Made by a program: the position numbers and the translations under genes
DNA from: Isoetes taiwanensis
Taxonomy: Eukaryota > Streptophyta > Lycopodiopsida > Isoetales > Isoetaceae
Reading direction: 5' to 3'
DNA length: 64,000 nt
Assembly: GCA_021234155.1 (NCBI GenBank)
Contig: JAJEKV010000015.1
Coordinates: 58,001-122,000, forward strand
Notes under the pieces: generated by a model
Told to the model about the DNA's origin: nothing
Seen by the model: the letters and a program-made list of their open reading frames with translations, nothing else
The model's database searches: none
Shown: positions 1-13,739 of the stretch, in pieces
How the letters are laid out: every line of letters begins with the position of its first letter
Position numbering within the stretch: the first letter of the stretch is position 1

Positions 1-2024
1 GAATTCACTCTGCATAATTTGCATTGGAACATATTATGGTTGTTCAGGTCTATACACTATTTCAAACTATGCATGCTATTCTATATGTTCGAATATTAGC
101 TTAGCGATATCATATTATTCTTGATAAGGATGGAATGGTCTTTTGCATGGCCATTGGAGGTTATATGAATGGACAAAAAGCCAACTACATAGGAGGAATA
201 TGCAGAAAATCTCTTTGTTGCTGAAAATAATGTGTCTCTGTTGCACCTCTCTTATAAGTTAGTGTATAAACATGGCTCAATTTCAATTAACCATATGAGG
301 CTCCATGCACTCTGACTAAAAAGAAGCTTTGCTTTTGATCACAAGCCTTCCTCGGAATGTCCTTCAAATCTGCCATGAGATCATTCTGTTCCACGTTCTA
401 GTTCAAAGAACTCCTTTCTTTCCCAGTGGGCCTAGTGCTTGCTCATTCACGGGGGTTTATCGTTAAGCGGCGCAAGAAATATTATATTTCTTAGTAAGGG
501 CTAAATAGCTATTCGCAATACAACACCCATTATATTTTCACGTTAGTCCTCTAGTCCCTGTTTTTTGTCACCACTTCAATTGATTTGGTTAGCTGACTCC
601 AAGTAGATAGATCAAAGATTCCTTACACTATTTGCATGCAATCAACGTGTGTTCTGATGGGGTGACTTATCTTAAATAGGCCCTGTAAAGATATCACTAT
701 GCTTCTTGCTGGCTGACAAATCAAAAAATGAGAAAATTGTAATTTCTATATGGCTTCCCCACACTGCTGTATCTACAATTGTATTTGACCTGCACAAATT
801 ACATTCTGTGATCTAACTTACATAAACTTGCCCAATATAAACGTGCATGGCTTCTGGAGCATTGAGAACCTTTGGAAGTGACCACTTTAGAGCTCTGTAC
901 ACTCTCATAAAATTTGCACAAAGCGAGAATCTGGACATAAAAATATAAAAATCCACAAATTTGTTAAGAGATACATACCTGTTGGCTATCAACTTGGGTA
1001 GCTTTATTAAGAACTCCTCGAATTTTATCTTCATGACCACGTAGAGATACAATAACCCATTTGAAATGTCAAGTTTATGTGGATCAAAAGGCAGTAGAAT
1101 GAGATCACATTTTATTGCAAACCATCCTGTAACGCCTGTAGATTTGTAGCTTCTTTATGTCCATTGTTTTTCACCAGACAATACACCAAGTGTATCAACC
1201 AAAGTAACATGCTCTAACAACTGTCCAGAGAAATTCCCTTATTTTGCTTAAACCAAGAAATTCCCCTATTTAACTTAAACCGAACATTTGCACATTTTAA
1301 ATTGGTTCCTTGTAGGATGTGGCATCTGACAACACTCAAATTTGGAGAGAAAGGATGTTCCAAATCTTACAATGATACCATGGGTAATTTCCTGAATTGC
1401 ATTCCTACGATGGAATGCATTAATGCAAAAGATCGCTTGCAAACGAATCTGCATAGACAGCAATATCCCATCATTCTAGCCAGTTGCAAGTGAGATAAAA
1501 TGGTGTGATAAATATAAGCAAGGATGATTGTCTCAGATATTCTTCCAGCTGAATATACCTTACAATCTTTGTTGCCACATCTCTGTGCAAAAATGATTGA
1601 CTTCATTTAGGTAATAGGTTAGAAGACCTAGCTGCCAATTTCTAAATCTGGAATTCAATTTCGTCTTTCAGATGGACAATTTTCCCCAGATGTTATTTTT
1701 ATTTATACAAATCATGGAGATAGTCATATAGTTCCATTCTTGAAATACTGGTAAGAGACAGAAACCATTTTCCATTGCTGCCACATCTCAAGACATAATT
1801 TAATATGAAATGCAAGAATTTCTTAACCATGTGCTCTATATAGTGAATCAACAATACGTGTCTGAATGATTAGAAATTGAGATGGATAATTTATGTCATC
1901 CATTTGGGAGTCGGCCTATTTCATACCAGAGATAATAGATGTGGTGTTTGGCCAGCTTGAATTCCATTGCAGGCCAAGCTCCTTACAATTTTTAATATTG
2001 AATGCACTATAGCTTGTTGGCCTC
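1..2024. other. Non-coding DNA, nothing recognised
   Basis: AT-rich sequence. Only short open frames are present on either strand, and none has a recognisable motif or a coherent exon pattern. I see no tRNA, LTR or tandem array here. Confidence 0.5.
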
Positions 2025-3940
2025 TGAGATCCTTTGGCAATGAAGTGCATGCATGGCATGGAAATGTGTCTCGCAAAAAATACCGAGTTAATACAATCAC
2101 ATTGTACAATGTCATTTGACAAAATATGATAAAGAGACTGCAATTACTCACGCCTCCAATACACAGCAATGAATTGCACTATGGATGAATTTTTGCCCAG
2201 AAGCGCATCTTGTGGTGACAGATAAAAAAGGAATGGAAACTATTAGTAACATTAAGGAATTACTCTAGGATGTTTGAATTTAGTGACAAAAGCCACGTAC
2301 GTGTTTTTCCATGAGCATAATGCAATAGAATATTTTTAGTAATACCAATCCAAGATGGAATGATTACAATCTCCTTGTGATCTAGTGTTATATTATATTT
2401 ACTAAAAAATCTGAACACCAATCACCTCCTTGTGAAGCGGATCATGTCCTAATATATGTGCGGTGCGAAAATAGAGGTAGATCTAAATGGTGCCCTATAA
2501 AGCTATGTAATTCACTTTGTTTTCCTAGCAAATCTGTAGGAGCATATAAAGGATTCCAATGTTTTGAGATGCATAATTTATCTCATGCATTTGCGAGTCT
2601 GTTATTTCTCCCAACAGTGCAGCATTGTTTGATATTATGGCAGCTTCCTGCATGCTCCAAAAAACTTCAAAGCGATGCATACCTCGTCTGTGTTTGAATC
2701 TTTTGCTCCTCAAAAGCTTTGCAGTCTTGTTCTGATGGTAATGTAAGAGATTTGGATTGTTTGAATTTAGTAACCAAAGCGACATATGTGTTTTGCCATG
2801 AACATGATTTACTTAAAGAATCTGAACACCAATCACCTACCTGTGCAGAGGATCATGAGCTAACATCTTTGTGGTGGGAAAATAGAGGGACATCTAAATG
2901 GTTTCCTATAAAGCTACGTAATTCAATTTGTTTTCTTAGGAAATCTAAGACTGGGTGATGCCGAAATGACTATAATTAAAGAAGAAGGCATTAGAAGACG
3001 GGCTTGGGAATGAGGATGGACTGGGCTATGTATCAGACCAGAAGCCTCATCTACATATGTCATGATAGCCATAAGCACGATCTGTTCCTGATCCAAATCG
3101 TGTATAAATTTAATCGCTAAATTCTGCATTTGAACCTCTAGCGATGGCAAAATGCAAGACACGTGTAAAGGATTGCAAATTGAGATGCATAATTTATGTC
3201 ATGCATTTGCCAGTGTGCTATTTACCTAGCTGCAAGTACGGGCATGGCAGTGTCATTTCGTATGCACTGTCATTTACTGCAAAATGTACCTCCTAGCAGT
3301 GCAACATTGTTTGATCTCTGATTTATCCTATATGTTTTAGTAGTTAGGAAATGTAAGTATCTTGTCGAGTATGGGTCTGTATCTAGAGAATGCCCATGGG
3401 AACTCAACATGATTTGTAATGTCATCTAATAGAAGACCTTATTATCTCCATGCAGACAATGCCCATGGTAACTCACGACATGAGTTCCTATAGACATTGT
3501 CGCTCACTTTATCTTGCGGATCCTTTGGGAATAAAGTGCATGGCATGGAAATGTGTCTCCCCAAAAAGCAAGTGAATAAAATCCTGCTTGTACATGTGTA
3601 GAATGTCATTTGACAACATATCATAAAGAGGCTGCAATTACTCACTCCTCCAATACACACCAGTGAATTGCACTGGTGAGACTTGAGATGCTTGAATTTA
3701 GTGACTGGGTGGAAGTAGTGCCATGTAAAGGATTCGAGTGTTACAATCCGATGATACGGAGTTTGGCTGGGTAGTGTAATGTCTATTACAAATGACATTA
3801 TGCCGAAATGAGTATAATTAAAGAAAAGGGCATTAGAAGACGGGCTTGGAAATGAGGATGGATTGGGCTATTTATCAGACCAGAAGCCTCATGTACACAT
3901 GTCATGATAGCCATAAGCACGATCTATTGTTGATCCAAAT
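2025..3940. repeat. Locally duplicated non-coding block
   Basis: Three sequence modules each occur twice in direct orientation. They are 2,025-2,181 with 3,518-3,684, about 2,420-2,545 with 2,828-2,949, and 2,959-3,098 with 3,801-3,940. The last pair is about 140 bp long, co-linear and clearly similar. The modules interleave, which suggests successive segmental duplications. No coding potential was recognised. Confidence 0.6.
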
Positions 3941-6110
3941 GTAAAACCTCAAACAGATCAAACTCAAAGAATTATGTATGCATGAAAATAATGAATAATG
4001 CAAGATGCAAAATTCTTAGACATGGGATTCATCTTGCAATTTGATCCAATGTAGAACATCCAATATAATAGAAACAGAAGTATTGTGATTACTTAGTACA
4101 TAAGGCTGGCGAGAACCTACCTCAAGTTGGCGACTTTTCATTTCTTATCAAAGTATCACGCTCATGGATGACATTGAAGTCCAAGTCGTTTCCACTACAA
4201 ATCATTGCATTGAACATTATAATCAAGAGCCAGCTAGGCTAAATGCAAAAACTCCTTACCTCCGTTTCTTTCATTCCACTCTTCAATCTAAACCCCTCAT
4301 TTAAAAATATAAATATGATTCTTGTAGAATTGGTTCTGCAAAGACATAACATCATAACATGGCAATCAAGAACTACAGATAAGATAACCTACACATTTTT
4401 TAGATTCTTTAACTCTTTAAACATGGCAATGAAGAACCATCTAAGCTAAAAGTAGCAGGCAAAATAACTCACAAATTACCTCTGTGCAGACCGGAATTAA
4501 TCCTTTTCAACAAAAATACCTGAAGAAGAAATATTTAGGAATCTTCATTTTGAAGCACAATTTCAGCCACAAACACATGGCATTTCTAAACTTTAAATCT
4601 GACATTAAAAATTGCTGATGGAAAATTGAAATAAACCTGCAAGAGAAATATGTTTCGGAGCTGCCGAAATGGGCTCAATAGGGTTTGTTCTAGCTGAGTC
4701 GATCATGCATAAGAAAGGCTACCCATAATGTTTAAACAACAACCTATGCTTTCAGTTTATTTTCCTGATCATGGCAGGCAAAAATGTTGTGGCACTGCAA
4801 AGATGTTGCCGCTTTGTTTCGAAGGTCTATATTCGAACCTAGAAAATAATTTTCCACGGACAAAGCTGGAGTTAAACAAAATTTCCTACCTCCAAACCAT
4901 ACTCCAATCTTAGTAAATTGATTTTTTCGATTTTTGGAGACTCTGAATTTTTTCCGGCCGTCCAAACCCCTCAAAATCTTAGGAAATCATGTTAAAAAAA
5001 ATTCCAAAAATATTTTTAGTCAGGCCGGAAAATCCCAAATTAAAAAGATTGATTATACACTCCAAAATATTACAAAGTACTTCCAGAAGTAAGAAATGTC
5101 CCTGAAGCATCAATCACTTTTAGATGATCACTCCATATTGGAATTTTAATAATTGGAGATCTGAAAGCAATTATACAACTTCTTACGAATTTCTTGAAGC
5201 ACCACCTGAGAAGAAATACGCTTATCATAAAAGACCTTTCTTCGCCTTCGCTTCCATACACTTCAATAGATAGATAGTATTTTTACGTCATGCTATATTG
5301 GCAAAGAATTCCTAAATGCTAGCAAAGTTTCTGAGTTTTGACATTCCATTACAGCCCGACCGTTCCTAATGTGGTGACAACTATCGCAGATGTTATTGCC
5401 AGGCAAGATCCCTTGAGAGTTCACTGGTTCTTTGTTAAAGACCTGCCATTTGGATCTAACTGTGTATTCTTAAAGACGTGATGGAACATGAGTGGAATAG
5501 TGGCACTGGAATTTAGGGTGAGAGATCGCTAGTCTATTGCTAATAGACTTCCATTCTATGGAATCTGGGCCTAAGTCAATGGTCTAATCCATATAAACAT
5601 ACATGTGGCAATACACACTTAAAAGAGATAAATAAAAGAACACTCAACCATTGAGATCCAGGAAAGGATAAAAGAGATAAATAAGAGATTGAGATCCGGG
5701 AAAGGATTAAAATTGCCATAATGCACGTAGCAAACATCCTCAAATAGCAAAATACAGAGGCAGTGGAGGAATTGAACCTCCAGGCATCCACACACTCCAC
5801 AAAATAAAATCGGAAAACATGCAGAGATACAATACAAAACACTTCTCATAAATGAGAAAGTGTAGAGATACAATGCAAAAATTGATAGAAAGGTCATTAA
5901 GCTTTTGAAACCTTAAGCATAAGCATAAGTGATTTTGTGAAGCAACTCTAAGCCTAAATAACATCATTTACACGTTCTTAACTTATGCCCAGCAACGCTA
6001 AGCACCGTTACTAGTTATATAATTGTTTATTAAGACTCGCAGCAGTTATGATCATTCTGATCCGTAAACAACCAATGTGTTAAGGACTCCAATGGAGGAT
6101 CAACATGCCA
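3941..6110. other. Non-coding DNA, nothing recognised
   Basis: AT-rich intergenic sequence with short random open frames only. No family motif, splice-coherent exon series or terminal repeat was seen. Confidence 0.4.
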
Positions 6111-6119
6111 GTTAACAAA

Positions 6120-6640
6120 TTTCTATCGGCAGAGGCCGATCAAACACCCTATATAGTATCAAAAGTTAGATAACAAAGCAAGAAAAAGATATTAGAGAGG
6201 GATTTCAGATACATCAGACGCATGCATCCAAGAAAATTAGAGATCATGAGATGCATACGTATGGCCTTAAAGCTCAAGGCGACAATTTCACTAGGCCATT
6301 TGCATTTGGAAAGCAAAATCACAATGTTATTGGAACAAACAATATAATATTCTTCTACATGTGTAAGAGGAAAACATAGCAAAAGGTTAAATTTGGCCCT
6401 AGTTGAATCTGGCCCAAAGCTGTAGGATTTTGCTCTAGATCCACCAATGATGTCCAGAAAGGGATGTGCAAAAATTTAGCAAGAAATTGGTCAGATGCTG
6501 ACCAATTTCTTGTTAAATTTGGCCATGACCAAGAATGTGCTGCGGAAGCAATGTGTGCCAAGACACTTCCCGTTAGCTTCATCAGCCTCTTTATCATACA
6601 ACAATCCAACAAGGCAATAGTTGGAATGTTCTGCAGGGAT
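6120..6640 (-). pseudogene. NFD4/nodulin-like MFS transporter, 3'-end fragment
   Basis: The minus strand at about 6,640-6,530 encodes LLYDKEADEANGKCLGTHCF followed by RSTFLVM. This matches the C-terminal segment of the transporter pseudogene at 61,340-61,450. Similarity resumes in the sequence downstream of the gene: 6,120-6,215 is the reverse complement of about 61,820-61,900, including a shared run around AGATAACAAAGCAAGAAAAA. The fragment is therefore a duplicated 3' end plus flank. The last transmembrane region is replaced by a palindrome at 6,472-6,520. No upstream exons are present, so it cannot make a transporter. The family is plant major-facilitator proteins with a nodulin-like domain, predicted to lie in membranes. 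Confidence 0.7.
6472..6520. repeat. 49-bp near-perfect palindrome
   Basis: Arms of 23 bp (6,472-6,494 and 6,498-6,520) are complementary except for one mismatch and are separated by a 3-nt loop (ATG). The palindrome interrupts the homology of the transporter fragment right after its VMA codons. Confidence 0.85.
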
Positions 6641-6649
6641 GGCTGTAAA

Positions 6650-7019
6650 TATACTCCGGGATGTGGTTAACACGGACACATGACTGGGTTAACCACTGTT
6701 GCTCAGTTTGAAGCTCAAAACACAACGGTTTCTGCATATTTTTTCACTGATCTTGCTTGATACTTTCTCAAATCAATCTGCTCTCTTGATAGAATGAGGT
6801 TTTTAGGGGTTAGCAAGGCGATTCCAATGGTGTTTGCACTGAATTAAACCGTTCCAGAAGCTGATTGCAAGCTCTATTCAAAGATCAGCATGCATAAACA
6901 AACTGCCACACTCAGTTCAAATCCCGGCCAAAAAATTGTGGTTAGCTCGGACAAAAGTGTGGCAAGCTCGGACATAACCTGACATGTGTCCGAGTTTACC
7001 ACATCCTGGAGTAGATATA
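6650..7019. mobile_element. Possible MITE with inverted terminal arms
   Basis: About 35 bp at 6,650-6,684 (TACTCCGGGATGTGGTTAAC and beyond) reappears as an imperfect reverse complement at 6,980-7,019. The interval is about 370 bp and carries no coding sequence. A target duplication was not identified, so the class is unknown. Confidence 0.45.
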
Positions 7020-7022
7020 CGG

Positions 7023-7869
7023 CGTTCCGTTCCCATTCCAGAGTAGATATACAACGTTCTGTTCTGCAGGCGTATATCGGACAAGGACCCAGTGGTAACG
7101 ACCCCAGGTAGTCTCAGGTAGTCTCAGATGTTTAGCATGCTACAAAAGTATTACTTAGTTTGTTAGCCCAATGAGAGACCGATTTGGCCCAGGTTGTTGA
7201 CATCGTCAGAGCTTCTCCAATTTTGCAGGTTGTAGCAATGACGATGAGCCACAGATCCAAGCTGCACAGTGCTTGAACTATTGTGTAAAGATCCCCGAAT
7301 TTGATGCCAGACTCTTCTTTCTGGGTTTTTTCTTCGCAGCTGATTAGAGGCTCTTTTTCTCTGTTCTTACTTCAGAAAATGAAGAGGTGTGCGCAGAATA
7401 CTGGACGATCGGAATGGGAAGGAATGGGATGAAGAGGTATGCGCAAAATACTGGAGGATAGGGTTTTTGCGTCAACCCCTGCGTCACTACCTTCTAAGAT
7501 TTGTCAGATTTGTGTCAGAAGCTTAAAAGTGACACAAATTAATTTGATTGTGTCAGAACTTGTGTCAATACAATTGTGTCAAAAACAACGTCATTCGTAT
7601 GGCACACGTGTGTCAAAAGTTTGGAATTTTTTCGTTAGCTTTTATAATGATGATTACATCATTTATTGTAACAAGATTGTGATATAATTTAAGTAAATGT
7701 AGCAATAGGTTTGTTCCCACTATTACATCGCCAGTTCTACAGTTTTGGGTCGATTTTGTTACACATTTGTTACGGTGCATTCTTTGTCTTACCATATGCT
7801 AGGTTCTGTGCATGAGACCAGGTTCTGCCATTACTTCTTTAGGTTAAGTGTTTAACATTATGATTCATA
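7023..7869. other. Non-coding DNA upstream of the kinase relic
   Basis: No gene recognised. The motif TGTGTCA occurs several times at 7,500-7,615, giving an irregular direct repeat. Confidence 0.4.
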
Positions 7870-9330
7870 CAGAGACAACTTGCGGCGCAAGGTGCGAGCT
7901 GGCAAAGACTGTTGCCCCTTGAAAGTGAGCAAACAAATATGGGATAGGTTTGTCGAACAATGCGGTTGTGTCTATCAAAAGCAAAAGGATGCATCTGTAA
8001 GGCGCATCACGAGGCAATGCACTGGATCTGACAGGGATATGTCTATCAGATCCAAGTTTGTAAGTTCTATGCTTTTTTCTATATTTTTATGAAAATGCTT
8101 TTTTCCATTAAATATGTAATGGTTATCTGCAAATCCTTTTTTCTTTGGATGTATTTTGATTACTTTCTTTATGTTCTAGTTCAATGATTGGGAAACCTTT
8201 CCAATTGATGATCTAGTACGCAAAATAATAGATGATGGTGGATACACAGTATGGAAAAAGAAAATGATTGCGAAAGGTTATGAAGTTTCCAAGGTATGCA
8301 TTTGAGTTATTATTTCATTGTTGGAAAATTTATAACTATTTTCAAAGCCCTGATAGGTGATTCAGTCAATTTTCTGCAAAGTTTGTGAATGTTAGATTTA
8401 TGGAAAAACATCAGACCACCATGCCCAGTAGCTTATGTTGATCGTCTCGCGTGTTCTAGGTTTCTCCATGGTGCAGAAATCATATTTCACACACTGCTTC
8501 ATATCAGCCTGCTTATGTTAATTTCAGTCTGATCATACCAGATCAGGAATTCCACTTAACGTGCTTCCAAAATTTAAGATGCTCATGGCGATTCCCAAAG
8601 GAGCAATTGCAATAGTTGAGGCACATAAACATTTTCTTCAACGATTTGATTTTAATTGAAATGGAGAAATTTTTATTGACTTATAGTTGAGCATGCTTCA
8701 AATAGTTAAGGGAATGCGATTCTTGCATAAGAAGGATGTGCTCCACCGTGATCTGAAGCCTGACAATATTTTGTTGAGGAGCAAAGGTAATGTAAGTACA
8801 GGTGAAGAAGTAAAGGCATAACTGCAAATGCAGTCCATTCTAGTTATACACTTGATCTTCTAGGCCATGCAGCGTTATTGAAGGAAGCTGGAGAGATCCA
8901 TTGCAGCCAAATTATCATGGCTGGAGAACACTATTGAGTGCTTGCAGAATGATAGTAACAGAGAGTTAGGGACGCACTGGTTTAATGAAATATTTTTCCT
9001 AGATTCAGATAAGGCTGTGGGATATGTCCTAATTTATGCAGCGAGATGATATATAAGTTGTTGACGAACGTTTATATGAGCATTATCTTAATGCAGAAAG
9101 ACCATATTGTGAAGACTTAACATTTTTGTTAGCTCCAATATTAGCAACCAAGATCAATTGCATCCAAATTGTCGTGACTGGGGAACACTATTTGGTGCAG
9201 AATGCATGGATAAAGAGAGTTAGGGAGGCACTTTTTGAATGAAATCTTTGCCCTAGATTCAGATTGGGTTGTGGGATATGTTGCTGATGTATGCAGAGAG
9301 ATGATACATAAGTTGCTGACGAATTTCTAC
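7870..9330 (+). pseudogene. Decayed multi-exon protein kinase gene
   Basis: The exon at 8,687-8,791 follows an acceptor (TTATAG) and precedes a GTAAGT donor. It encodes GMRFLHKKDVLHRDLKPDNI, the catalytic loop of a Ser/Thr-type protein kinase (HRDLKPDN, with the catalytic Asp and the Lys and Asn partners). Other exon-like pieces are about 7,875-8,058 (ending before GTAAGT), 8,180-8,293 (TTCTAG acceptor, AAG/GTATGC donor) and 8,527-8,625. Two homologous segments at 8,893-9,066 and 9,152-9,328 look like a duplicated exon; both contain NEIF and DSD motifs plus stop codons. The N lobe, DFG motif and C lobe were not found. I infer a broken, rearranged kinase gene; the subfamily is unknown. Confidence 0.65.
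8893..9328 (+). repeat. Tandemly duplicated exon-like segment
   Basis: About 175 bp at 8,893-9,066 is repeated at 9,152-9,328 in direct orientation with moderate divergence. Both copies translate to related peptides containing RELG, NEIF, DSD and VGYV, but each carries stop codons. This is probably an exon duplication within the kinase relic. Confidence 0.6.
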
Positions 9331-9801
9331 TAATGCAGATTATAATGTTAAAACTTAAATATGTTTTTTGATCTGCATTTCTGTTCTAGATTATAACAGG
9401 CTGCTGCACTCTAGACTATGACTTATAGCTAGCTATAATATAGACTCCCTTGTTTTCTGATATACATTGCCTTTTCTTAGCTGAAGCATAATGATATTCA
9501 GATAAGCTACTAGTTGATTGGTTCTTGAAGAAACTTGACACATGATTACATCATGATTTTGGTTGTAACATGAACATATATCCGGCATTTGGGTTTCTGT
9601 TACTTCTGATCCTTCACTGTTGCGGCTGCAAGCTCTAATCTGAAATAGTTTTACCCTTTGTACTGAATTGCTTATTGACATAAATAATCTATTTCAAGCT
9701 TAATAATTAGAACCTTATCAAATCTCACAAAGTTCTTGTTTACGATATCATATGTTGCAGCATAAAGCCAGTGATTACGTGAAGAAACCTAGCCCTGAAT
9801 C

Positions 9802-10110
9802 CTAGGCAGCCTGCAAGTGAGGGCATAAAATCAGACAATGGTCCACAGGCTCACGATGAAGGCCACAACACAAGCAGAGAGGGCTCACACCCGGCCTAAA
9901 CTGACTCACAAGGGCATTCACCCTGATACAGTGGTGCACCACCTGCCACAGAAGCACCCTAACCTTCGGTGGGGGAAGTGAGCTCCATATCCACGTCCAA
10001 ACCGAGCGCCATCGAGAACCCGAAAGCTGCAGAGGCCACTTGCTTGAAGGGGGCAGTGTGTCATGGATAGCCAGCACCCGGTAAGAAGACCGCACAAAGC
10101 AAGAAGACAC
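9802..10110 (-). pseudogene. L1-type LINE fragment, RT zinc-binding (zf-RVT) domain
   Basis: The minus-strand reading contains WTWIWSSLPPPKVRVLLWQV, then a Cys-rich LCLCCGL and VDHCLILCP. This is the usual layout of the zf-RVT domain downstream of the reverse transcriptase in plant L1 elements (W-x-W, PPKV, CxxCG, HxxxxCP). RT and endonuclease domains are absent, so the copy is a short dead fragment. Confidence 0.75.
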
Positions 10111-10139
10111 AACATCCGGATGAAGTTTTTCATATTCAT

Positions 10140-12600
10140 TTTGAGATTAACATTTTTTCATAATATCTCGTCTTATAAAATTCTTGTGTGTGTCTGACCC
10201 GTCTCGAACCAAAACAATCCAATCTTATCCTATAAAATTATTGTATATATCTGATCCAATGGCCCGAATGAGTATATTTTAATTGGATGCTCCTGCATTT
10301 TTGTGCCTACCTGCAGTGTACTTTTTTCATGTGCAAACATCTCTTTTCGTTTTATCTTCATTGTATACATTGCTAGAGAGGTAGGTAATTGATCTCAACT
10401 CCCCTAAGACATTTTATAGATCTATTTAGAAAATCAGGGATAAGTGATCATCAATTGTATATTATGTTTTAGTCTACAAATTATCTAAACATAAAGAGTT
10501 CGTAATATTTTATGTATTATTCAAACAAATACTGATACGATAAAGGGGTTTGTCATGTCATCCGACTATGGCAAACGGTTCTGATCTCTTTTTTTATACT
10601 AAAGGAGGCGTCCTTGTATTTTTATAGGAGGCAAATTTGTACTACCAACACGAGCTCCACCAAACGATTTGGTTGTAGTCCACCCTATACAAGATAATTA
10701 AGTTTTCAAATGTTTAACATATATATTCTTTGAGTACGCACGGTGAGCTTGCATATACAGAATTATAAGCTTTGTATAAATAAAAATTGCAACTATTCGG
10801 GAGGTAAAGGGGAACATGAGCAATAACTTACAAGTGTAAGTGTGGTAATTATATTTAAAGATGTTAATCCACTGCATGAATGCTAAATATATATGTACAC
10901 TGAAAAAGCCATTTGAAATATTAGAATGCACATTGCTAATAAAACAAGTTAGTCTATCATAATTCATAGAAGGAGCTGATATTGTGCATTAAAATGCCAA
11001 TATAGAATCATGTTATTAGTAGGCCAACCAACAATGAACCAACATGTCAAACAATATAAGTTCACATTTTGGAGCCATTAATACAAGATTCACTTAACAC
11101 GAAATATATATTCACAAAAACCAAAATTATACCCAGCAAATCATTATGTCATTATTGTAATGAACAAAAGTTGGGAGGGAGCAGGGAGTGTGGATAAAAT
11201 ACAACAAAGCTTTGAAATCTCGTTGGGCATAGAAGCATAATTAATGGCATGCTTGGCAATATACATTATAAGGACTATGCAAATTTTAGACAACTACATC
11301 TAAACATGCCAACTCTGGAAAGAGGGAATCCAATTCCTGAGTATGACTCCACAGATGAAAGCTAAAATTCCAATTGTCTACATCTAGGCATAATAGTTTG
11401 CAATCCATGTTTATGGTTGTATGCATGATGATATGTGCATGATGTGTCACAAGAAGCTACTAAGTTCTTTGTTATCGTGTAGTTCTTCAAAAACAGTAGC
11501 CGGTTATGGCCTTTCCCACCCACAAGCAAAGTTATGGGTTCTTGCATCTTCCATGTGAGAAACGTAACTGTGTGTGTCAATGTCAAACCTAGGGAGGGTT
11601 TTCACTTAGCTATCTGCACATGCCTAGTGGGGCATTTCCCTACTACATAGGCGACATTGGCTCGAGTGGTGTAGTTCTCAAAGCAATATACAACTAATTT
11701 TTAAAGGGCTAAGAAAACTCCAACTTCATGCAAGACGCCATCTATCATGATATGGATGACATCTCTAATAGATGTCTTAACACTTGCTTCAATGTTTGGT
11801 AAATTGATTAGAATGTGTGGCAACTAATATCAATAGTTTTTACTCATATGTCAACATATATGCTTTTAAACCTATATGGCAGATTTGACATCTCAAAATG
11901 TTCTCATGCAAAAAATATTATGTGTCACTATTAATTTTATTTTTTCTAGTTCCGTTTCATTTAGCAATTAATACAATCAAATATATGAATAATTAGACCT
12001 CTTCAAGGCCATATTTAAACTTCAACAATTGGCTTATCTATTCTTTTGAAGGTCTTACAAACCTTGGATGAAAGATCTCTCTATTCTATTCTATTCTATT
12101 CTTAAAATCTTCTAGCTAAGGCACTCACTTAGCAAACTGTTTGGTGTACACTTTTTTCCATAGATAAGCTCCAGCATGGAGCAATTATAGGCTCAAGAAA
12201 TGGGCTGAGAAAGAAGGCCATCATGATGCTACAATGCACCATGACGTGGTATATTCTTATATTATCCATGTTATCTTTTGCACGGTCAAGATGATACTCA
12301 AACGCGAGTAGGATTACTTCATTACAAGAAACCTAATTCACATTAGTTGCTTATGTTCATTATGAATGCACCCTTCCGTTTTACTTGATTATTAACCTAA
12401 TCTTTATATTATAGAATTATCCTGTCTGTGGGTGCGAGCATGCTGAATCAAATCCCATGGACCAGATGTGTCAAAATTATAAAATTAAAGCTCGAATGGG
12501 GTTGCTAGATACAAAACAAAATTAAACTAAGACACAATAAGATGGGGGTTCAAATTTCACTTGCCACAGTATGGTTTAAATCCCACTAGCTGGCTATACT
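10140..12600. other. Non-coding DNA, nothing recognised
   Basis: AT-rich sequence without recognisable coding or terminal repeats. A short (ATTCT)n run lies near 12,080-12,100. Confidence 0.4.
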
Positions 12601-12624
12601 ACGGTTCAAACCTCACTAATACAC

Positions 12625-12685
12625 AATAAAATAAAATAAAATAAAATAAAATAAAATAAAATAAAATAAAATAAAATAAAATAAA
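12625..12685. repeat. (AAAAT)n microsatellite
   Basis: About a dozen uninterrupted AAAAT units. It opens a region of degenerate tandem modules. Confidence 0.9.
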
Positions 12686-13208
12686 CAAGCACAATAAAAT
12701 CCCACAGACTCCTCTGGTTACATGCAAAGAAAAACGAGGGGGTGGGGGGAGGGGTTGAGGGGTGTTTCATATCAGGTCGGCTATACAATAAAACAATACA
12801 ATAGAAGAGAATAGAAAGAAAATCAATAAGATGGGGGGTTGAGGGGGTGTTTCATATCTGGTTGGCTACACAATAAAATAGTACAATAGAAGAGAATGGA
12901 AAGAAAATCAATAAGATAAGGTTCAAATTTGGTTGGCTACACAATAAAGCAGTAAACAAGCACAATAAAATCCCACAGACTCCTCTGGTTACATGCAAAA
13001 AAAAGGGGGTTGAGGGGTGTTTCATATCTAGTCGGCTACACAATAAAACAATACAATAGAAGAGAATAGAAAGAAAATCAATAAGATGGGGGGTTGAGGG
13101 GGTGTTTCATATCTGGTTGGCTACACAATAAAACAGTACAATAGAAGAGAATGGAAAGAAAATCAATAAGATAAGGTTCAAATTTGGTTGGCTACACAAT
13201 AAAACAGT
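12686..13208. repeat. Degenerate tandem modules between microsatellites
   Basis: A module of about 85 bp containing GGCTACACAATAAAACA, AGAAGAGAATAGAAAG and GTTGAGGGGGTGTTTCATAT recurs about four times (near 12,755, 12,838, 13,014 and 13,092). A longer duplication carrying the segment CACAATAAAATCCCACAGAC is superimposed (12,690 and 12,960). No coding function was recognised. Confidence 0.7.
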
Positions 13209-13366
<158 letters not shown>

Positions 13367-13469
13367 TCAAATCCAGTTGGCTATGCATTGAAATAGTATA
13401 GAGAGATAGGATTTAGAGTAGGGAATAGAGGTGCAGCAATAAGAACGGGGTTCAAATCCGGTAAAATAC

Positions 13470-13654
<185 letters not shown>

Positions 13655-13739
13655 GATTTAGAGTAAAGAATAGAAAGTGCAACAATAAGATGGGTGTTTA
13701 AATCAGTTAGCTACACAAATCCGATAGTATAGAGAGAAT

